DNA from: Aricia agestis
Lineage: Eukaryota; Arthropoda; Insecta; Lepidoptera; Lycaenidae
Reading direction: 5' to 3'
NCBI RefSeq assembly: GCF_905147365.1
Contig: NC_056409.1
Location: 1,555,001-1,619,000 of the forward strand
Length of the DNA stretch: 64,000 nucleotides
The position numbers and the translations under genes are program-made. This document shows, piece by piece, positions 12,061-23,637 of the stretch. Below the pieces are notes generated by a model. The model was not told where the DNA came from. It was given only the letters and a program-made list of their open reading frames with translations, and searched no databases. Within the stretch, counting starts at the first letter, position 1. Each line of letters begins with the position of its first letter.

Positions 12061-14019
12061 CAGCTTACATCATTACTACAAATGAATTATTTCTATGGAA
12101 ATCTACATGAACACCGAAATTACAAAACTTACATAGCTCTATGTAGAAGACAGATAAATCAATATTTGATTCCCGCCATAAATATTTCCTCGGCGTATTG
12201 GTCTCATTCACGTCACACTGATTTATAGTACATTTCCACTGATACATATTTCAAACAACCTGTCTCATACAATGGACACACAGACAGACCACCGCTTTCC
12301 ACTAATGTGGAACATGCGTTAATAAATTATTATGTTTCCGATAAACAGTGTTGTGAGCACTCAGCACGTGGTGTTGCTCGGTAGCCAATGGTTTTGTAGC
12401 AACATAATATTTTCTATGTTACATTTTTAAGCTCATAACTTTTATCGCGGACTTTGAGGGCGGCGCCCGAATCAAGAAATTCTGAATGGTGTTTGTATGA
12501 ATGCATGCGAATTATAATTTTGTTAGTTGAAAAAAAAATGCTATACAATAGCTTTACCGTGGCAGTCGCCGAGTGCCACACGTATTTTTTCTATTATTAA
12601 ATTTTGCAGCCCTATGGCTTAGGCGCCTTAGGCCTTAGGTCCATCATTTGATAATGTCGCGTGGATATGTAGAGATATAATATTTGTCAATGATTCCCTA
12701 TGATCGATCTCAATTGTGCGAGCAATACCGTTTCGCAATCATTTTGGCACTCATGTTATCCATCATATTATTTATTTAACCTAAGTCCTTACGCGCATTT
12801 TATATAATTTGTTTCTCAGCATCAGATGAAAAGATTAGCATGATATAGTGTGGGACCTTTTGAGTTTATATTGTTTTTTTGTTTCTTTGAACTCCAAGCA
12901 ACACTACTTTGCAGGTGCTGAGCTTATACATATTATTATTAAAAGCTTTGGAATAGAAATTGTATTTCACAGCTAGCTTCTTTTCATCTTTTCCACAAAG
13001 TCCAAACGACGAATCGAGGCACAAAATCATTATAAAGAGTCGTGTAAAATTCTGTGTCTCGTTATTTGAATGACACTAACAATTTTTTAGAAAAACTTAA
13101 TTTTGAACGTGGTTTTTATATTTTGGGCTGATAAGATCTCTATTACACCATGGCCGCTGTGCCGCACGGTTCAACATCCGTGGCTTTCACCTCTGTACCT
13201 ATACCGTACGCTGACTCACTCGCCCACATGCGTTTCATACTAATTTGATAGTAAAATATGGAAATAGCGATATACAAAGACACGTTGTCTACTTATATAC
13301 GACGTCTTAGGGTCAATTCAGACCGCAACGCGATGCGTAGATATATTTCTATCGACAGATTTGCATGACGTCTCACGCACTTGTATCATGTTAGCAGGCA
13401 AGTTAAGTAAAGGCAAGATGGTCATTTATTTGGATTTTGGACCTGCCATTGCAAGATTAGTCTTGTGAGTCAGGACTCAGGATCAATAGTAACCAACCAA
13501 AAAACCCTTTGGCATCTCGTGGTAGCCTGTGACAAATATTTTGGACTCCAAACAAAATCAATCAGAAGAAAAGTAGAAAAAATAAGTTATTATGTTCAGG
13601 AATGTCCCTTCACACAATTCTTTTCTCACTCCCGGAACCGTGACGGATGACAGATACGGGCCACAGAAAAACATGCGCAGGAGTCAGGACTTCCTTTTTA
13701 CACCTCCACGCTTGAGGCACCACGACACCTGCCACTGTGAGAGACAATGTCACGTCACGATGCTATGTTAAAAAAATTTAAGCTATTTACGTGACTGCCG
13801 AAAAAGTGAGGCCTGTTTTTCCGATCGTCTTCATGTAAATTTTGTTTAGAAATCCCAAAAACATTTCTCGTTTTAGCCATTAGCATTAGCCCATTTTGTA
13901 TCCTTTTTTTGTCAAGTGTCTCTTCTATTAAACAAAGACAACCTTAATGAGCGTTAGCATAAAATATATATTATGTACATAATACATAATATAATACAAT
14001 ATACATAATATACGTCATA
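12061..14019. other. Intergenic; no gene recognised
   Basis: No domain-bearing frame. Positions 13,310-13,395 (TCAATTCAGACCGCAACGCG) resemble one arm of the TAA-flanked MITE at 60,456-60,634, so a decayed relative is present. The rest shows nothing I can name. Confidence 0.45.
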
Positions 14020-14201
14020 CATGCTAATATTGCTATATAATGCAAAAGTTACCTCTTTATACGCCCAAACCGCCAAACCGATTATATATGGAGATACTTT
14101 GAGCCCCGGGAAATATGACATAGGATACTTTTTGTCCCGAAAAAAAATACGATTCCCGCACGATAAATTTAAATCAACGGAGTTATATACGTCATCTAGT
14201 T
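14020..14201 (+). repeat. Interspersed repeat, family X
   Basis: It runs from GCTAATATTGCTATATAATG through CAAACCGATTATATATGGAG and GAGCCCCGGGAAATATGACA to ACGTCATCTAGT. It belongs to the family at 1,855. Confidence 0.6.
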
Positions 14202-14470
14202 TGCGATAACAAAGGGGGCAAGACTCAAGAGGCCCTAAACGGTCTACGAAAACCGTCGGAATTCCATAAAGAACCTAGTCTAGTCGACAAACCGGTACCG
14301 ACGTCTGTCGCATATCTTTTCATATCACTTTCGTTATTGTCGGAAACCTGTTCGTGTGGGATGGACTAAATTGAATTAGAGATGTTTATAAACAAAGTTA
14401 TGAAATTCGTCTGGCTGTTCGCCATCAATCAAGGATTACGGAGAAGTTAAAGTTACTTAACTAGCTAGTT

Positions 14471-14659
14471 AACTCTGGAACGAACTGTCACCGGCGGTAT
14501 TTCCGGACCTATACGACTTGCAAACCTTCAAGAAGAGAGCGTATTCCCTCTTAAAAGGCGGCAACGCACCTGCAGCTCTTCTGATGTTGCGAGTGTCCAT
14601 GGGTGACGGTAGTTGTTTTCCATTAGGTGACCCGTTTGCTCGTTTGCAACCTTATTTCA
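14471..14659 (+). mobile_element. LINE 3' end fragment with SINE-shared tail
   Basis: The + strand starts CTCTGGAACGAACTGTCACC. It conceptually reads as a WN-ELSPAVFP-DLYDLQ-type C-terminal end of a LINE protein and then passes into the tail CACCTGCAGCTCTTCTGATG. The tail is the one found at the 3' end of the SINEs here. It is inverted relative to 3,157-3,370. Confidence 0.6.
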
Positions 14660-15054
14660 AAAGTTACGTATTTAAAGTATTAAGATTAAATATAAGTTAA
14701 AAAGATTGCAAGCTTTTAGCTATGCTAAAAATTACAATGCGCTTCCTCTACTACAGAGAACTTAAAAACAGAGAATTGAAAATTCTAGCGGAAGACAGAG
14801 ACAAAAATTTTATAAATAATAATAGACATCACCATCGAAAAGAGCGAGTAGAAGAAGAAAAAATAATCCTATAAGTGTTCTATTAGATTAAATAAAAGAA
14901 GAAAAAACAGTTATAATATAATAGTGTTCAGAATATTTGATTATTGGAGAAATTAACCAAATTAAACGTAGGCTACGTTATTTAGTCGAGTTAAATGAAA
15001 ATAATAATAATTAATGTATTATTAATGGCACTGGCACCTAACAAATAATAAAAA

Positions 15055-15216
15055 TAAATAAAAATTGTTTTATTTCTAAGTAGATTTTTAAAAAATGCCT
15101 TCAGAATGTTGATACTACTAGTGCCCACCACCGGTTCGGGAACTAACCCGGCGAGAAGAACCGGCGCGGGCGTTAGAAACTCGCACGGGGCCCACTTTGT
15201 ACCAAAAAAGTGAGAA
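15055..15216. repeat. Conserved LINE-type end fragment (CCACCGGTTCGG)
   Basis: Second copy of the block at 8,826. TTTTATTTCTAAGTAGATTT is followed by CCACCACCGGTTCGGGAACT and GAGAAGAACCGGCGCGGGCG. Confidence 0.55.
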
Positions 15217-15584
15217 AAAATTATTCTTTTAAAATAAAATTTACAATGCTGTAACTTAAAATTATACAAAACCATACATAAAACATATCAACATAAATAT
15301 TTAAGTGTGTTTGCGCTTCACAGAACTAATACATTTGGTCCCCTTGTGCAAACGATGAGACATGCATTTTCAAGTGTTAGTACATGACAATAACATTTTC
15401 CATGTCATTGGGACCAGGTTAATGTGGTATAATCATTAATCATAGTCAGCTGATGGAAGTTATGAAGCAATTCTTGACTCTGACTTGTCTGCATTATGAT
15501 GTAAATGGATCTTTATACAGGGCTATAATAAGCCTCTAATCTTAGGCTTAAAGCATAAACGGTATCTAAGCATTATTTGCTTAT

Positions 15585-15762
15585 TATACTGTATTCGGCG
15601 AAACATCAAACATGGTAGTAGCGGTCATTGACTCCCTGTCAAAAACTTGTCATTGAAGTGTCAGATGTTGTCAATCGTGGCTTTGGCCTTTGTATAGAAA
15701 AAGACAAGTTTTTGACAAGGAGTCAATAATAGCTACCGCCATGTTTCGCCGAGTACAGTATA
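15585..15762. mobile_element. MITE with GGCGAAACAT-type ends
   Basis: The left end TATACTGTATTCGGCGAAAC pairs with the right end GTTTCGCCGAGTACAGTATA. A second matching block, AAAACTTGTC / GACAAGTTTT plus GGAGTCAAT, makes it strongly palindromic. 178 bp and non-coding. A TA target duplication is likely. Confidence 0.75.
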
Positions 15763-16423
15763 GCATTGACATAATCTAGGTCTTTGCAGAATAGTAAGTT
15801 AACACCTAATTATTAATTAAATCAAATGACTAAACTCAAAGTAGTAAAATATTATTTAGTATGCAGAAAACCATATTATAAAACAATTAATAATTGTACT
15901 TGTATATTATATAATATAATAAAATCAAATTGGTATGTAGAATATTCTAAACCTAAATCTCATTTCACAAGCACGAATTTCAAATGTTCAAAAAGGCTAT
16001 TCCTTCTTTAAAATTCTGTCCACGTATAGAGCCTCCTCAGTCCTCCAGAATCGTAATATGACGATTGACGGTTGACGGTAATCACAATCCATTAGTCGCC
16101 TAATGTTTTGGTAAAAAAAATTAAAAAAAAAAAATATTATAAAAATTAATGTGTACTAACTGAATGAAATTTACAAGAGTTTTCCGTAAGTATACAGAAA
16201 ATCACGATTTTTCACTGCTGTGTAAACATTAAATCACTCTTACAACAACAACGTTAAATCGTATGTTTACTGTTAGTTTCGAAGCAAATAATATGTTATT
16301 TTTATATTTATTTTGTAGTGTTTGTGCGAAATAGGAATATTACAGTGAGATTTATAAGAAAAAAATGATGTCATGAACCAAGGCATTTATAATAATCAAG
16401 GAATAATTATTTATAAAAATACT
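15763..16423. other. Intergenic; no gene recognised
   Basis: AT-rich sequence. The open frame at 15,826-16,011 has no domain and sits in low-complexity sequence. Confidence 0.45.
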
Positions 16424-17225
16424 AGATGTCCCGCGCGGCTTCGCCCGCGTAAATTAGAAATTTTACAGAATCCGTAGGTACATTTTCCCATAAAAAATAT
16501 ATCCCCCGTTTTTTCCACATTTTCCTGAGTTTCTTCTGTCGTATTAGTCTTAGAGTAATAATATAATATAACCTTCTCGATAAATGATGAGTCTTACTCG
16601 ATAAATGATCTATCTAACACTGAGATAAGTTTTTAAATCGGACCTGTAGTTTCTGAGATTGACGCGTTCAAGCAAACATACTCTTCAGGTTTATAATATT
16701 AGGTAGATATAGATTTTTTTTAATTATCGCTTGACAAACTCGAGTCTCGATCTAAAAGACTATGAAATGGTATAATATGGTAGTGATGATGATGATGATG
16801 ATGATGAAGAATGTAATTTGCATAGTAGCATATGCTTTCTGTTCTTAAAACAACGCCGAAACTCCCAAACTTGTATCTATAAAGAATCAGGAATTCTCTC
16901 AGCACCTTCCGAACCACGGTATACCAGGTATATCTCGGTGCAAAATCTTACTTGTTGGTAGCATATGCTTAGAATACTTCTCACGAAACCGAAGTCACCA
17001 TATGTTTCCCTATAAGTTTTGAGGAGTTCCCTCGATTACTTATGGATCCTTCATCAGATCACCACTTTTCTGAATATAATACCAAATTGGGATGATACCC
17101 TATATACCAAAAGAAAAATTTTGAAAATCGGTTAACAAACGGCGGAGTAATCGTTGAATATAAGAAAACGAACATAACACCTCCCCCATTTTGAAAGTCG
17201 GTTAAAATTGTAGCCTATGTGTTAT
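16424..17225 (-). mobile_element. Interspersed repeat, family R (copy 2, inverted)
   Basis: It starts ACTAGATGTCCCGCGCGGCT and reads as the reverse complement of much of 9,940-10,990, including the CAT tract, CGGTATACCAGG and the CTCCCCCATTTTGAAAGTCG block. The two copies lie about 5.4 kb apart in opposite orientation. Confidence 0.7.
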
Positions 17226-17229
17226 TTAT

Positions 17230-17562
17230 TTAATATTTTAATCAGCACATGAATTGAATAACAAAATTTTTTTCAAATTAATCGTAGCACCATCTGTCAG
17301 GACAAACTAAAATTGAAATAGAATAATATTGAATGCGATGATAGCGCCGTCCGCCGGATCTAATGTAAAACATTCCAAAATCAACAACTCCTTATAAATA
17401 AGAAATTAATTGAAAAAACATTTTCCAGTAGACCAAACTGTAAATCTAAACCATTCTCGAATCTCCACGAACACACACAAAAAATTTCATCAAAATTGGT
17501 CCAGTCGTTTAGGAGGAGTTCAGTCACATACACACGCACACAAGAAATATATATATTAAGAT
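17230..17562. repeat. Repeat tail interrupted by the BEL insertion
   Basis: The sequence ends in CATCAAAATTGGTCCAGTCG, then TCACATACACACGCACACAA and ATATATATATTAAGAT. This is the usual end of the CTAGCTG-type repeats. The BEL element has integrated just downstream. Confidence 0.45.
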
Positions 17563-17567
17563 GTATG

Positions 17568-17897
17568 TGTTCACGCACAAGATATATCTGCTATCCTGGT
17601 CTAGCTGACGTATAATACCTGTAGCAGCCCATTGGTCGTCCATCACGCGACAATTGCAGCGATTGGCCGCCGATGACGTGATACGCGGTCGAAGCTGCCG
17701 TGAGAACCCCTCATACGCACCTACATTCGTTTTTCATTCTCCATCTTGAAATACGCATTGTAACCCCTTAACGTTTTTTTCGCATATTGTAAAGAGTTTA
17801 GCTAAATATACGCAAGAAGTCAAACCAGCAGTTTTTTCTTCACTCCTCAAGTAAAAGGCCAAACCAAAATACGCAAAGCCAGCCAAATACGCATACA
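17568..17897 (+). repeat. BEL 5' LTR
   Basis: It begins TGTTCACGCACAAGATATAT and ends CCAAATACGCATACA. It is preceded by GTATG. By eye it is identical to the 3' LTR. No obvious TATA box was assigned. Confidence 0.95.
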
Positions 17898-17904
17898 TAA
17901 AGTG

Positions 17905-17922
17905 TGGTCCTTCGAGCCGGAT
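17905..17922 (+). promoter_or_regulatory. Primer binding site of the BEL element
   Basis: TGGTCCTTCGAGCCGGAT begins 7 bases after the 5' LTR. TGG pairs with the universal CCA end of a tRNA, and TTCGA looks like a T-arm complement. I do not assign the tRNA type. Confidence 0.7.
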
Positions 17923-18179
17923 ATTTGGAGAAGCTAATTATTTGAGAGACGCTATTTGGTGGAGAATACAGTGCATCATCGGTAAGACGTGCCAGCTAAA
18001 ATCTCCTAAACCTTTACCTTTTCGCCTTAGTGATTCCGCATTTTTCTCAATTTCAGTGCTTTCGATTGAACCTGCCTACTGTCTGCTGACTTGCAATTTC
18101 GAAACACCAGCTAAAGGTTTCTTATTTACGCTTCATTGGCAAATTGTAAGTACTTACAGCTTTTTACTACAGTGCAATC

Positions 18180-21100
18180 ATGACTAGTGAACTAAAAGTT
18201 GAGGATATTTTAAAAGATTTAAAGAAAAAACGAGGTTTCATTAAGTGTAGGTTAACGAACTTTAAAAAATATGTTTCCTCCTTTGAAAACGTCGAGTTAT
18301 CTGTTCATCAGCGAGCAGAATTAAAATTACGTATTCCGGGAGCTCAAAATTTATTGAATGATTTCAATCAAGTGCAAAATAAGCTTGAAGATCTTGCCCC
18401 AGCTTCAGAATTCGAAAAATTGATCGAATCACGCGCAGAATTCGAAAAAGAATACTATGTTGTTCTTGGTATGTTAGATTGCATGGTAAATCCCGAAACC
18501 TCCGGTGAAAGGTCGGTCAATAGGTCTTTTGAGTGCTCCTTGGTACCTGAATGTAATGCGCATAGTGGTGAGTCTGTTAAATTACCTACTATATCTATTC
18601 CTAGCTTTGACGGTTCAAATGAACACTGGATAGAATTTCGCGACACATTTATGTCCCTCATTCATAACTCTAAAACAATACCTGAAATTCAAAAATTTCA
18701 CTATTTAAAAGCTAGTTTAAAAGGTGATGCTAAAGAGGTTATTGAAAATGTCGAGTTTTCGTCTAGCAACTATCATGTAGCATGGGAACTTTTGTTACAC
18801 AGATTTAATAATACTAGGTTGATTATACAAAGTCACATAAAGGCTATTTTTTCTATTCCACCTATTACAAAGGAGTCTCCTGCTCAATTAAATAAATTAA
18901 TTGACACTATTTTAAAAAATATTCGTTCTCTAAAGATTTTAGGCGAGCCGACGGAGAGCTGGGACGATTTGATTATTTTTATTGTCGTGTCGAAGCTGGA
19001 TCCCGCCTCAGAACGTGAGTGGGAACAGTATAAAAATACATATTATAAATTAAATACAGAGGCTAAAATACATTTAAGTGACTTACTAGATTTTCTTAAA
19101 GAGAAGGCTGACTTATTAACTACACTTACTGTTAGCCACTCGAGTAAAATTAGTCATTCTAACTTTAATAAAAAATCTAATTATAATCATAAGGCATCTA
19201 AAGTTCATTGTAATTTTACGGCCGAAAATAGTAACGCAAATAGTAAGTCGCAAAACAAAAAAGTACGCTCGCAGTTTGTTAAGTTGTGTTTTTTCTGTAA
19301 CGGTCAACATCCTTTGTACTCATGTCAAAAGTTTCTGGATCTTAGTGCACAAGATAAATTTAATTTTATCAAAGATAAAAAATTGTGCATTAATTGTATG
19401 CGTTTCGGCCATTCAGTGGAAACTTGTGTCTTTGGGGCATGTAGAAAATGCGATCTAAAACATAACAGTTTGATTTGTGATGCTGTTCAGTCGAAAAATA
19501 ATACTGTAACTTTAACTACGAGTACTTATGGACACGGTATAAGTAAACTTCTTCCTCCCGTTTCAGTTAGCGATCCCAGTGTAAACAGCTGTTGTCAATT
19601 GCAGCCACACAATAATATTATGCACGCACACAACGATTTATATGATAAAGGAGATGCGATATTTCACTCTGATCAACTCGTCATGTTGTCAACGGCTATG
19701 GTCGAGGTATGCGGACAATCGGGTGAGTATTACCTAGCTCGTGCAGTTTTAGATAGCGGAAGCGAGCGTTCCTTTATCTCACAATCGTTATGCAATAAAT
19801 TAAAAATACGCATATTACAGTCCATTCAGCATATTCACGGTGTAGGCAATTCTATTACGCTATGTTCGCAATCGTGTAACATTGAATTAAAATCGCGCGA
19901 CGGGAGCTTTAGTGCCCGGGTTCAATGTTTAGTGTTGCCACAAATAACTTCCAAGTTGCCTACGATTACGCAAAATTTAAAACATTTTAATATTCCTCAT
20001 AATTTATTATTAGCAGATCCTACTTTCTATGAAAAACAAGATATCGATTTGTTGTTAGGCGCAGATTTATTTTGGGATCTATTGATCGATGGTAAAATTC
20101 GCCTCGACAATGGTTCGTACATTCAAAATACGAAACTAGGCTGGATAGTTTCTGGTGTCGTTCAGTCTACTCCGCGTAAACAAAAGGTTAAACATATTAA
20201 TTGTAATTTACTATCGCAATCGACAGCTGATAATAATAATAATATGATGTCACTCGATCAGCTGGTTGGGAGTTTCTGGGAGTTAGAGGAATTACCTTCG
20301 ACTTCTAAGGATATTATATTATATTCGCAGGAGGAATCTGCATGTGAGGAACATTTTCTAAAAACTGCTAAACGACTTTCGGACGGACGTTACTGTGTTA
20401 GTTTGCCATTAAAAATGTCTCCTAAAACTTTAGGTAATACGCGCGAACAGGCGACTAAACGTTTCTATGCACTAGAAAAACGTCTCGAATTAAATCCTAG
20501 TTATAAAGCTATGTATCGCGACTTCATTCACGAATATATAAATTTAGGGCACATGAGTCTCGCTGATACCTATAGTGATACACATTATTTTCTACCGCAC
20601 CATGGAGTGTTTAGGCAGAATGCTACGACAACTAAGTTGCGCGTGGTGTTTGATGCTAGTATGCCATCCAGTACTGGCATATCTTTAAACGATTTACAAA
20701 TGATCGGACCTGCAATACAAGGCGATTTAATTTCGATATTATTAAGGTTTCGCGAACATAGATATGTCGCTTCAGCTGACATCGAAAAATTCTACCGGCA
20801 AATCGACCTGGCTGAAGAGGATCGTGACCTTCAGCTTATCCTATGGCGGGATAGTCCCTCAGAGCAGCTAAAGGTGTACCGACTGAATACCGTAACGTAT
20901 GGTACGGCGTCAGCGCCTTATCTTAGTTGTAGGTGCTTAAAAGACTTAGCGCAAAATTATTGTAAGGATCCGCACATAGCATCCACTATTAACGATTCGT
21001 TTTACGTGGACGATTTAGTAGTTTCTGCTAATTCTACAGCAGAATTAGACCGCATTTGTAAAGGCATAAGCAATATTTTAAGCACAGCCTGTATTAATTT

Positions 21101-23585
21101 GCGCAAATGGGTTTACAATTATGATCGTGACAGTCTAGGCCCGTTAGTTTGCACAGACAATAATAATGCGCAACAGTTATCGTTGTTTGATAAAAACGTT
21201 CAAAATAAAACTTTAGGTGTCGGTTGGAATAGCATAACTGATGAAATTTATTATTTGTCCCAGATTCATGGCGGTAATGATAATGATAATTTAATAACTA
21301 AACGTCTTATATTATCATCCGCAGCTCAGATATACGATCCGCTAGGGTTACTGAGTCCGGTCATTACAGTAGCTAAAACTTTATTGCAAAAGTGTTGGTT
21401 ATTAAAATTAGAATGGGACGAACCGGTTCCCGACGATATTTCACAAGTATGGAATAAATTTATCGATGGGTTGTCTCATTTAGATTGTTTACGTATTCCG
21501 CGTTACGTAATGTGTATTGAACCTACGCGCACGGAGTTACACATTTTTACAGACGCGTCGCAAATTGCATACGGTGCCTGCGCGTACGTTCGGACTATCA
21601 GCTATGGATCAGCTGATGCTACTATGCGCTTGCTATGTTCCAAGGGCAAGGTCGCGCCTACTAAACCCGCAACTATACCTCGCTTAGAGTTGTGCGGTGC
21701 TTTGCTAGGGGCGCGATTATATCGCAAATTAAAGGAATCGCTACGTTCAAATTTTGATAAAGTTGTGTTTTGGACGGATTCTACCATCGTTCTAGGTTGG
21801 TTAGGTATGCCTGTTAATTTATTAAAACCTTACGTTCAAAACAGGACGGCAGAGATCCATGAGTTGACCAAGGAACATGCCTGGCGTCACGTAGCGGGCA
21901 AAGACAACCCATCCGATCTAGTCTCACGAGGCCAAAATTTACCCGCGCTTATTTCTTCACCTTTATGGTGGAATGGCCCGACATTTTTAAAAGATTTAAA
22001 CTTCGAAATTCCGAATTTAAAACGATCCAATTTAATATTTAACGATTTACCGGAAACTAAATCATCTAATGTATGTTGTCATGCCGTCGATCAATGTGAT
22101 AATAATTTGTTTAATTTTTCTCGGTTTTCGCAGTACATAAGACTTAAACGAGCCGCTGCTTATGTGTTACGATTTATCTATAACGCTCGCAATGTAAACA
22201 ATAAGCGGACCGGTTTGCTATCTGTCGAGGAATTAAATTGTGCAGAGTTGACGTTAGCAATGTTAAGTCAACGGGATTCATTTGATGATATTTTTAACTT
22301 AATTAAAAATAAGCAACCATTGAAAGGTTGCAGTCAACTTTCAAAATTGAATTTATTTATAGATTCAAATAATTTAATTAGAGTAGGTGGACGTATTCAA
22401 AATTCGCCCCAATTTAATTTTTATAAGAAATTTCCTATTTTAATTTCCGCTAAACATGATTTTTCTACTTTGATTTTCCGGTTCGAGCACCAGCGTTTAT
22501 TGCACGCGGGACCGCAACTCCTTTTATCCTCTCTGAGGGAGATGTGGTGGCCCGTCGGAGGTCGGAACCTCGCGCGGAAGGTGGTGCGCAGTTGCGTGCG
22601 GTGCACACGATTGAGACCGACGACGGTCACTCCTATTATGGGGAACTTACCCAAAGAACGTTTAGATCCAGGGTTTCCGTTCTTGCGTTGTGGCGCCGAT
22701 TACGCTGGTCCAATGTTTACGTTGAACCGTAAAGGTAGGGGCGCTAAATTACAAAAATCGTATATATGCTTATTTATTTGTCTAGTTACTCGCGCAGTTC
22801 ATTTAGAGCTAGTGAGCGACCTTTCAACGGATGGGTACCTTTTAGCTTTGAAGCGATTTATTGGTCGCCGTGGCAAGCCGCGAGACATTTTCTCGGACAA
22901 CGGGAAAAACTTTGTTGGCTTGATGAATGATTTCAAAAAATTTTTGGACTCTTGTTCTGATGAAATACGAGAATACGCAATTTCGCAAAATATTAACTTT
23001 AGAATGATTCCGTCTTACGCTAGTCATTTCGGGGGATTGTGGGAGGCTGGAGTAAAAAGCTGTAAGCATCACTTACGACGCGTGGTAGGTAATGCACATT
23101 TGACGTTTGAGGAATTTAGCACAGTGCTCGTTCAAATTGAAGCAATCCTAAATTCCCGTCCCTTAACTCCTCTCTCCACCGATCCCAACGATTTTCTTCC
23201 CCTTTGTCCTGCCCATTTTTTAGTTGGCCGTCCACTGACTGCACCTGTAACGGCCGAGGTACACGACGTGCCTGCTCATTGCCTCACACGATACCAGCGT
23301 CTTGAGCAAATCCGACAGCATTTTTGGAAGCGATGGTCCCAGGAGTACGTGTCCGAGCTTCAGACGAGAAGTAAATGGCAGCAGAACAAGGGAGCCCTCA
23401 AGGAGGACATGCTGGTCCTCATCAAGGACGACCACTTGCCGCCGATGAAGTGGAGTTTAGGCCGAATAATCAAAACCTATCCAGGCAGAGACGGAGTTTC
23501 CCGAGTTGCCGATATTCGCAAAGCAGACGGCATTGTACGGCGAGCCTTCTCCAAGATTTGCCCACTTCTTCCTCAAGAATCTTAA
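18180..23585 (+). CDS. BEL/Pao gag-pol polyprotein, intact
   Basis: The frame encodes a 1,801-residue polyprotein for retrotransposition. Residues about 134-290 (KLPTISIPSFDG onward) form the DUF1759-type gag region. Three zinc knuckles follow, at about 370 (C-x2-C-x3-H-x4-C), 403 (C-x2-C-x4-H-x4-C) and 421. The aspartic protease has LDSGS near residue 524. Reverse transcriptase has YVDD at 942-945. RNase H has FTDAS near 1,125 and WTDST about 75 residues on. The integrase has an HH-CC zinc site (His 1437 and 1442, Cys 1472 and 1475) and catalytic Asp 1507, Asp 1573 and Glu 1622, then a DUF5641-type end. All key residues are present and no stop or frameshift interrupts the frame, so it could be functional. 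The ATG at 18,180 is the first long-frame start after the primer site. There is no env. Confidence 0.95.
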   Translation: MTSELKVEDILKDLKKKRGFIKCRLTNFKKYVSSFENVELSVHQRAELKLRIPGAQNLLNDFNQVQNKLEDLAPASEFEKLIESRAEFEKEYYVVLGMLDCMVNPETSGERSVNRSFECSLVPECNAHSGESVKLPTISIPSFDGSNEHWIEFRDTFMSLIHNSKTIPEIQKFHYLKASLKGDAKEVIENVEFSSSNYHVAWELLLHRFNNTRLIIQSHIKAIFSIPPITKESPAQLNKLIDTILKNIRSLKILGEPTESWDDLIIFIVVSKLDPASEREWEQYKNTYYKLNTEAKIHLSDLLDFLKEKADLLTTLTVSHSSKISHSNFNKKSNYNHKASKVHCNFTAENSNANSKSQNKKVRSQFVKLCFFCNGQHPLYSCQKFLDLSAQDKFNFIKDKKLCINCMRFGHSVETCVFGACRKCDLKHNSLICDAVQSKNNTVTLTTSTYGHGISKLLPPVSVSDPSVNSCCQLQPHNNIMHAHNDLYDKGDAIFHSDQLVMLSTAMVEVCGQSGEYYLARAVLDSGSERSFISQSLCNKLKIRILQSIQHIHGVGNSITLCSQSCNIELKSRDGSFSARVQCLVLPQITSKLPTITQNLKHFNIPHNLLLADPTFYEKQDIDLLLGADLFWDLLIDGKIRLDNGSYIQNTKLGWIVSGVVQSTPRKQKVKHINCNLLSQSTADNNNNMMSLDQLVGSFWELEELPSTSKDIILYSQEESACEEHFLKTAKRLSDGRYCVSLPLKMSPKTLGNTREQATKRFYALEKRLELNPSYKAMYRDFIHEYINLGHMSLADTYSDTHYFLPHHGVFRQNATTTKLRVVFDASMPSSTGISLNDLQMIGPAIQGDLISILLRFREHRYVASADIEKFYRQIDLAEEDRDLQLILWRDSPSEQLKVYRLNTVTYGTASAPYLSCRCLKDLAQNYCKDPHIASTINDSFYVDDLVVSANSTAELDRICKGISNILSTACINLRKWVYNYDRDSLGPLVCTDNNNAQQLSLFDKNVQNKTLGVGWNSITDEIYYLSQIHGGNDNDNLITKRLILSSAAQIYDPLGLLSPVITVAKTLLQKCWLLKLEWDEPVPDDISQVWNKFIDGLSHLDCLRIPRYVMCIEPTRTELHIFTDASQIAYGACAYVRTISYGSADATMRLLCSKGKVAPTKPATIPRLELCGALLGARLYRKLKESLRSNFDKVVFWTDSTIVLGWLGMPVNLLKPYVQNRTAEIHELTKEHAWRHVAGKDNPSDLVSRGQNLPALISSPLWWNGPTFLKDLNFEIPNLKRSNLIFNDLPETKSSNVCCHAVDQCDNNLFNFSRFSQYIRLKRAAAYVLRFIYNARNVNNKRTGLLSVEELNCAELTLAMLSQRDSFDDIFNLIKNKQPLKGCSQLSKLNLFIDSNNLIRVGGRIQNSPQFNFYKKFPILISAKHDFSTLIFRFEHQRLLHAGPQLLLSSLREMWWPVGGRNLARKVVRSCVRCTRLRPTTVTPIMGNLPKERLDPGFPFLRCGADYAGPMFTLNRKGRGAKLQKSYICLFICLVTRAVHLELVSDLSTDGYLLALKRFIGRRGKPRDIFSDNGKNFVGLMNDFKKFLDSCSDEIREYAISQNINFRMIPSYASHFGGLWEAGVKSCKHHLRRVVGNAHLTFEEFSTVLVQIEAILNSRPLTPLSTDPNDFLPLCPAHFLVGRPLTAPVTAEVHDVPAHCLTRYQRLEQIRQHFWKRWSQEYVSELQTRSKWQQNKGALKEDMLVLIKDDHLPPMKWSLGRIIKTYPGRDGVSRVADIRKADGIVRRAFSKICPLLPQES

Positions 23586-23637
23586 TACCTGAACTGTTGG
23601 AACCTGCAGATGCTCCAGATTCCAAGGCCGGGGAGTA

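Noticed and set aside
14991..15275. 94-codon minus-strand frame
   Set aside because: It overlaps a conserved non-coding LINE end fragment that recurs at 8,826.
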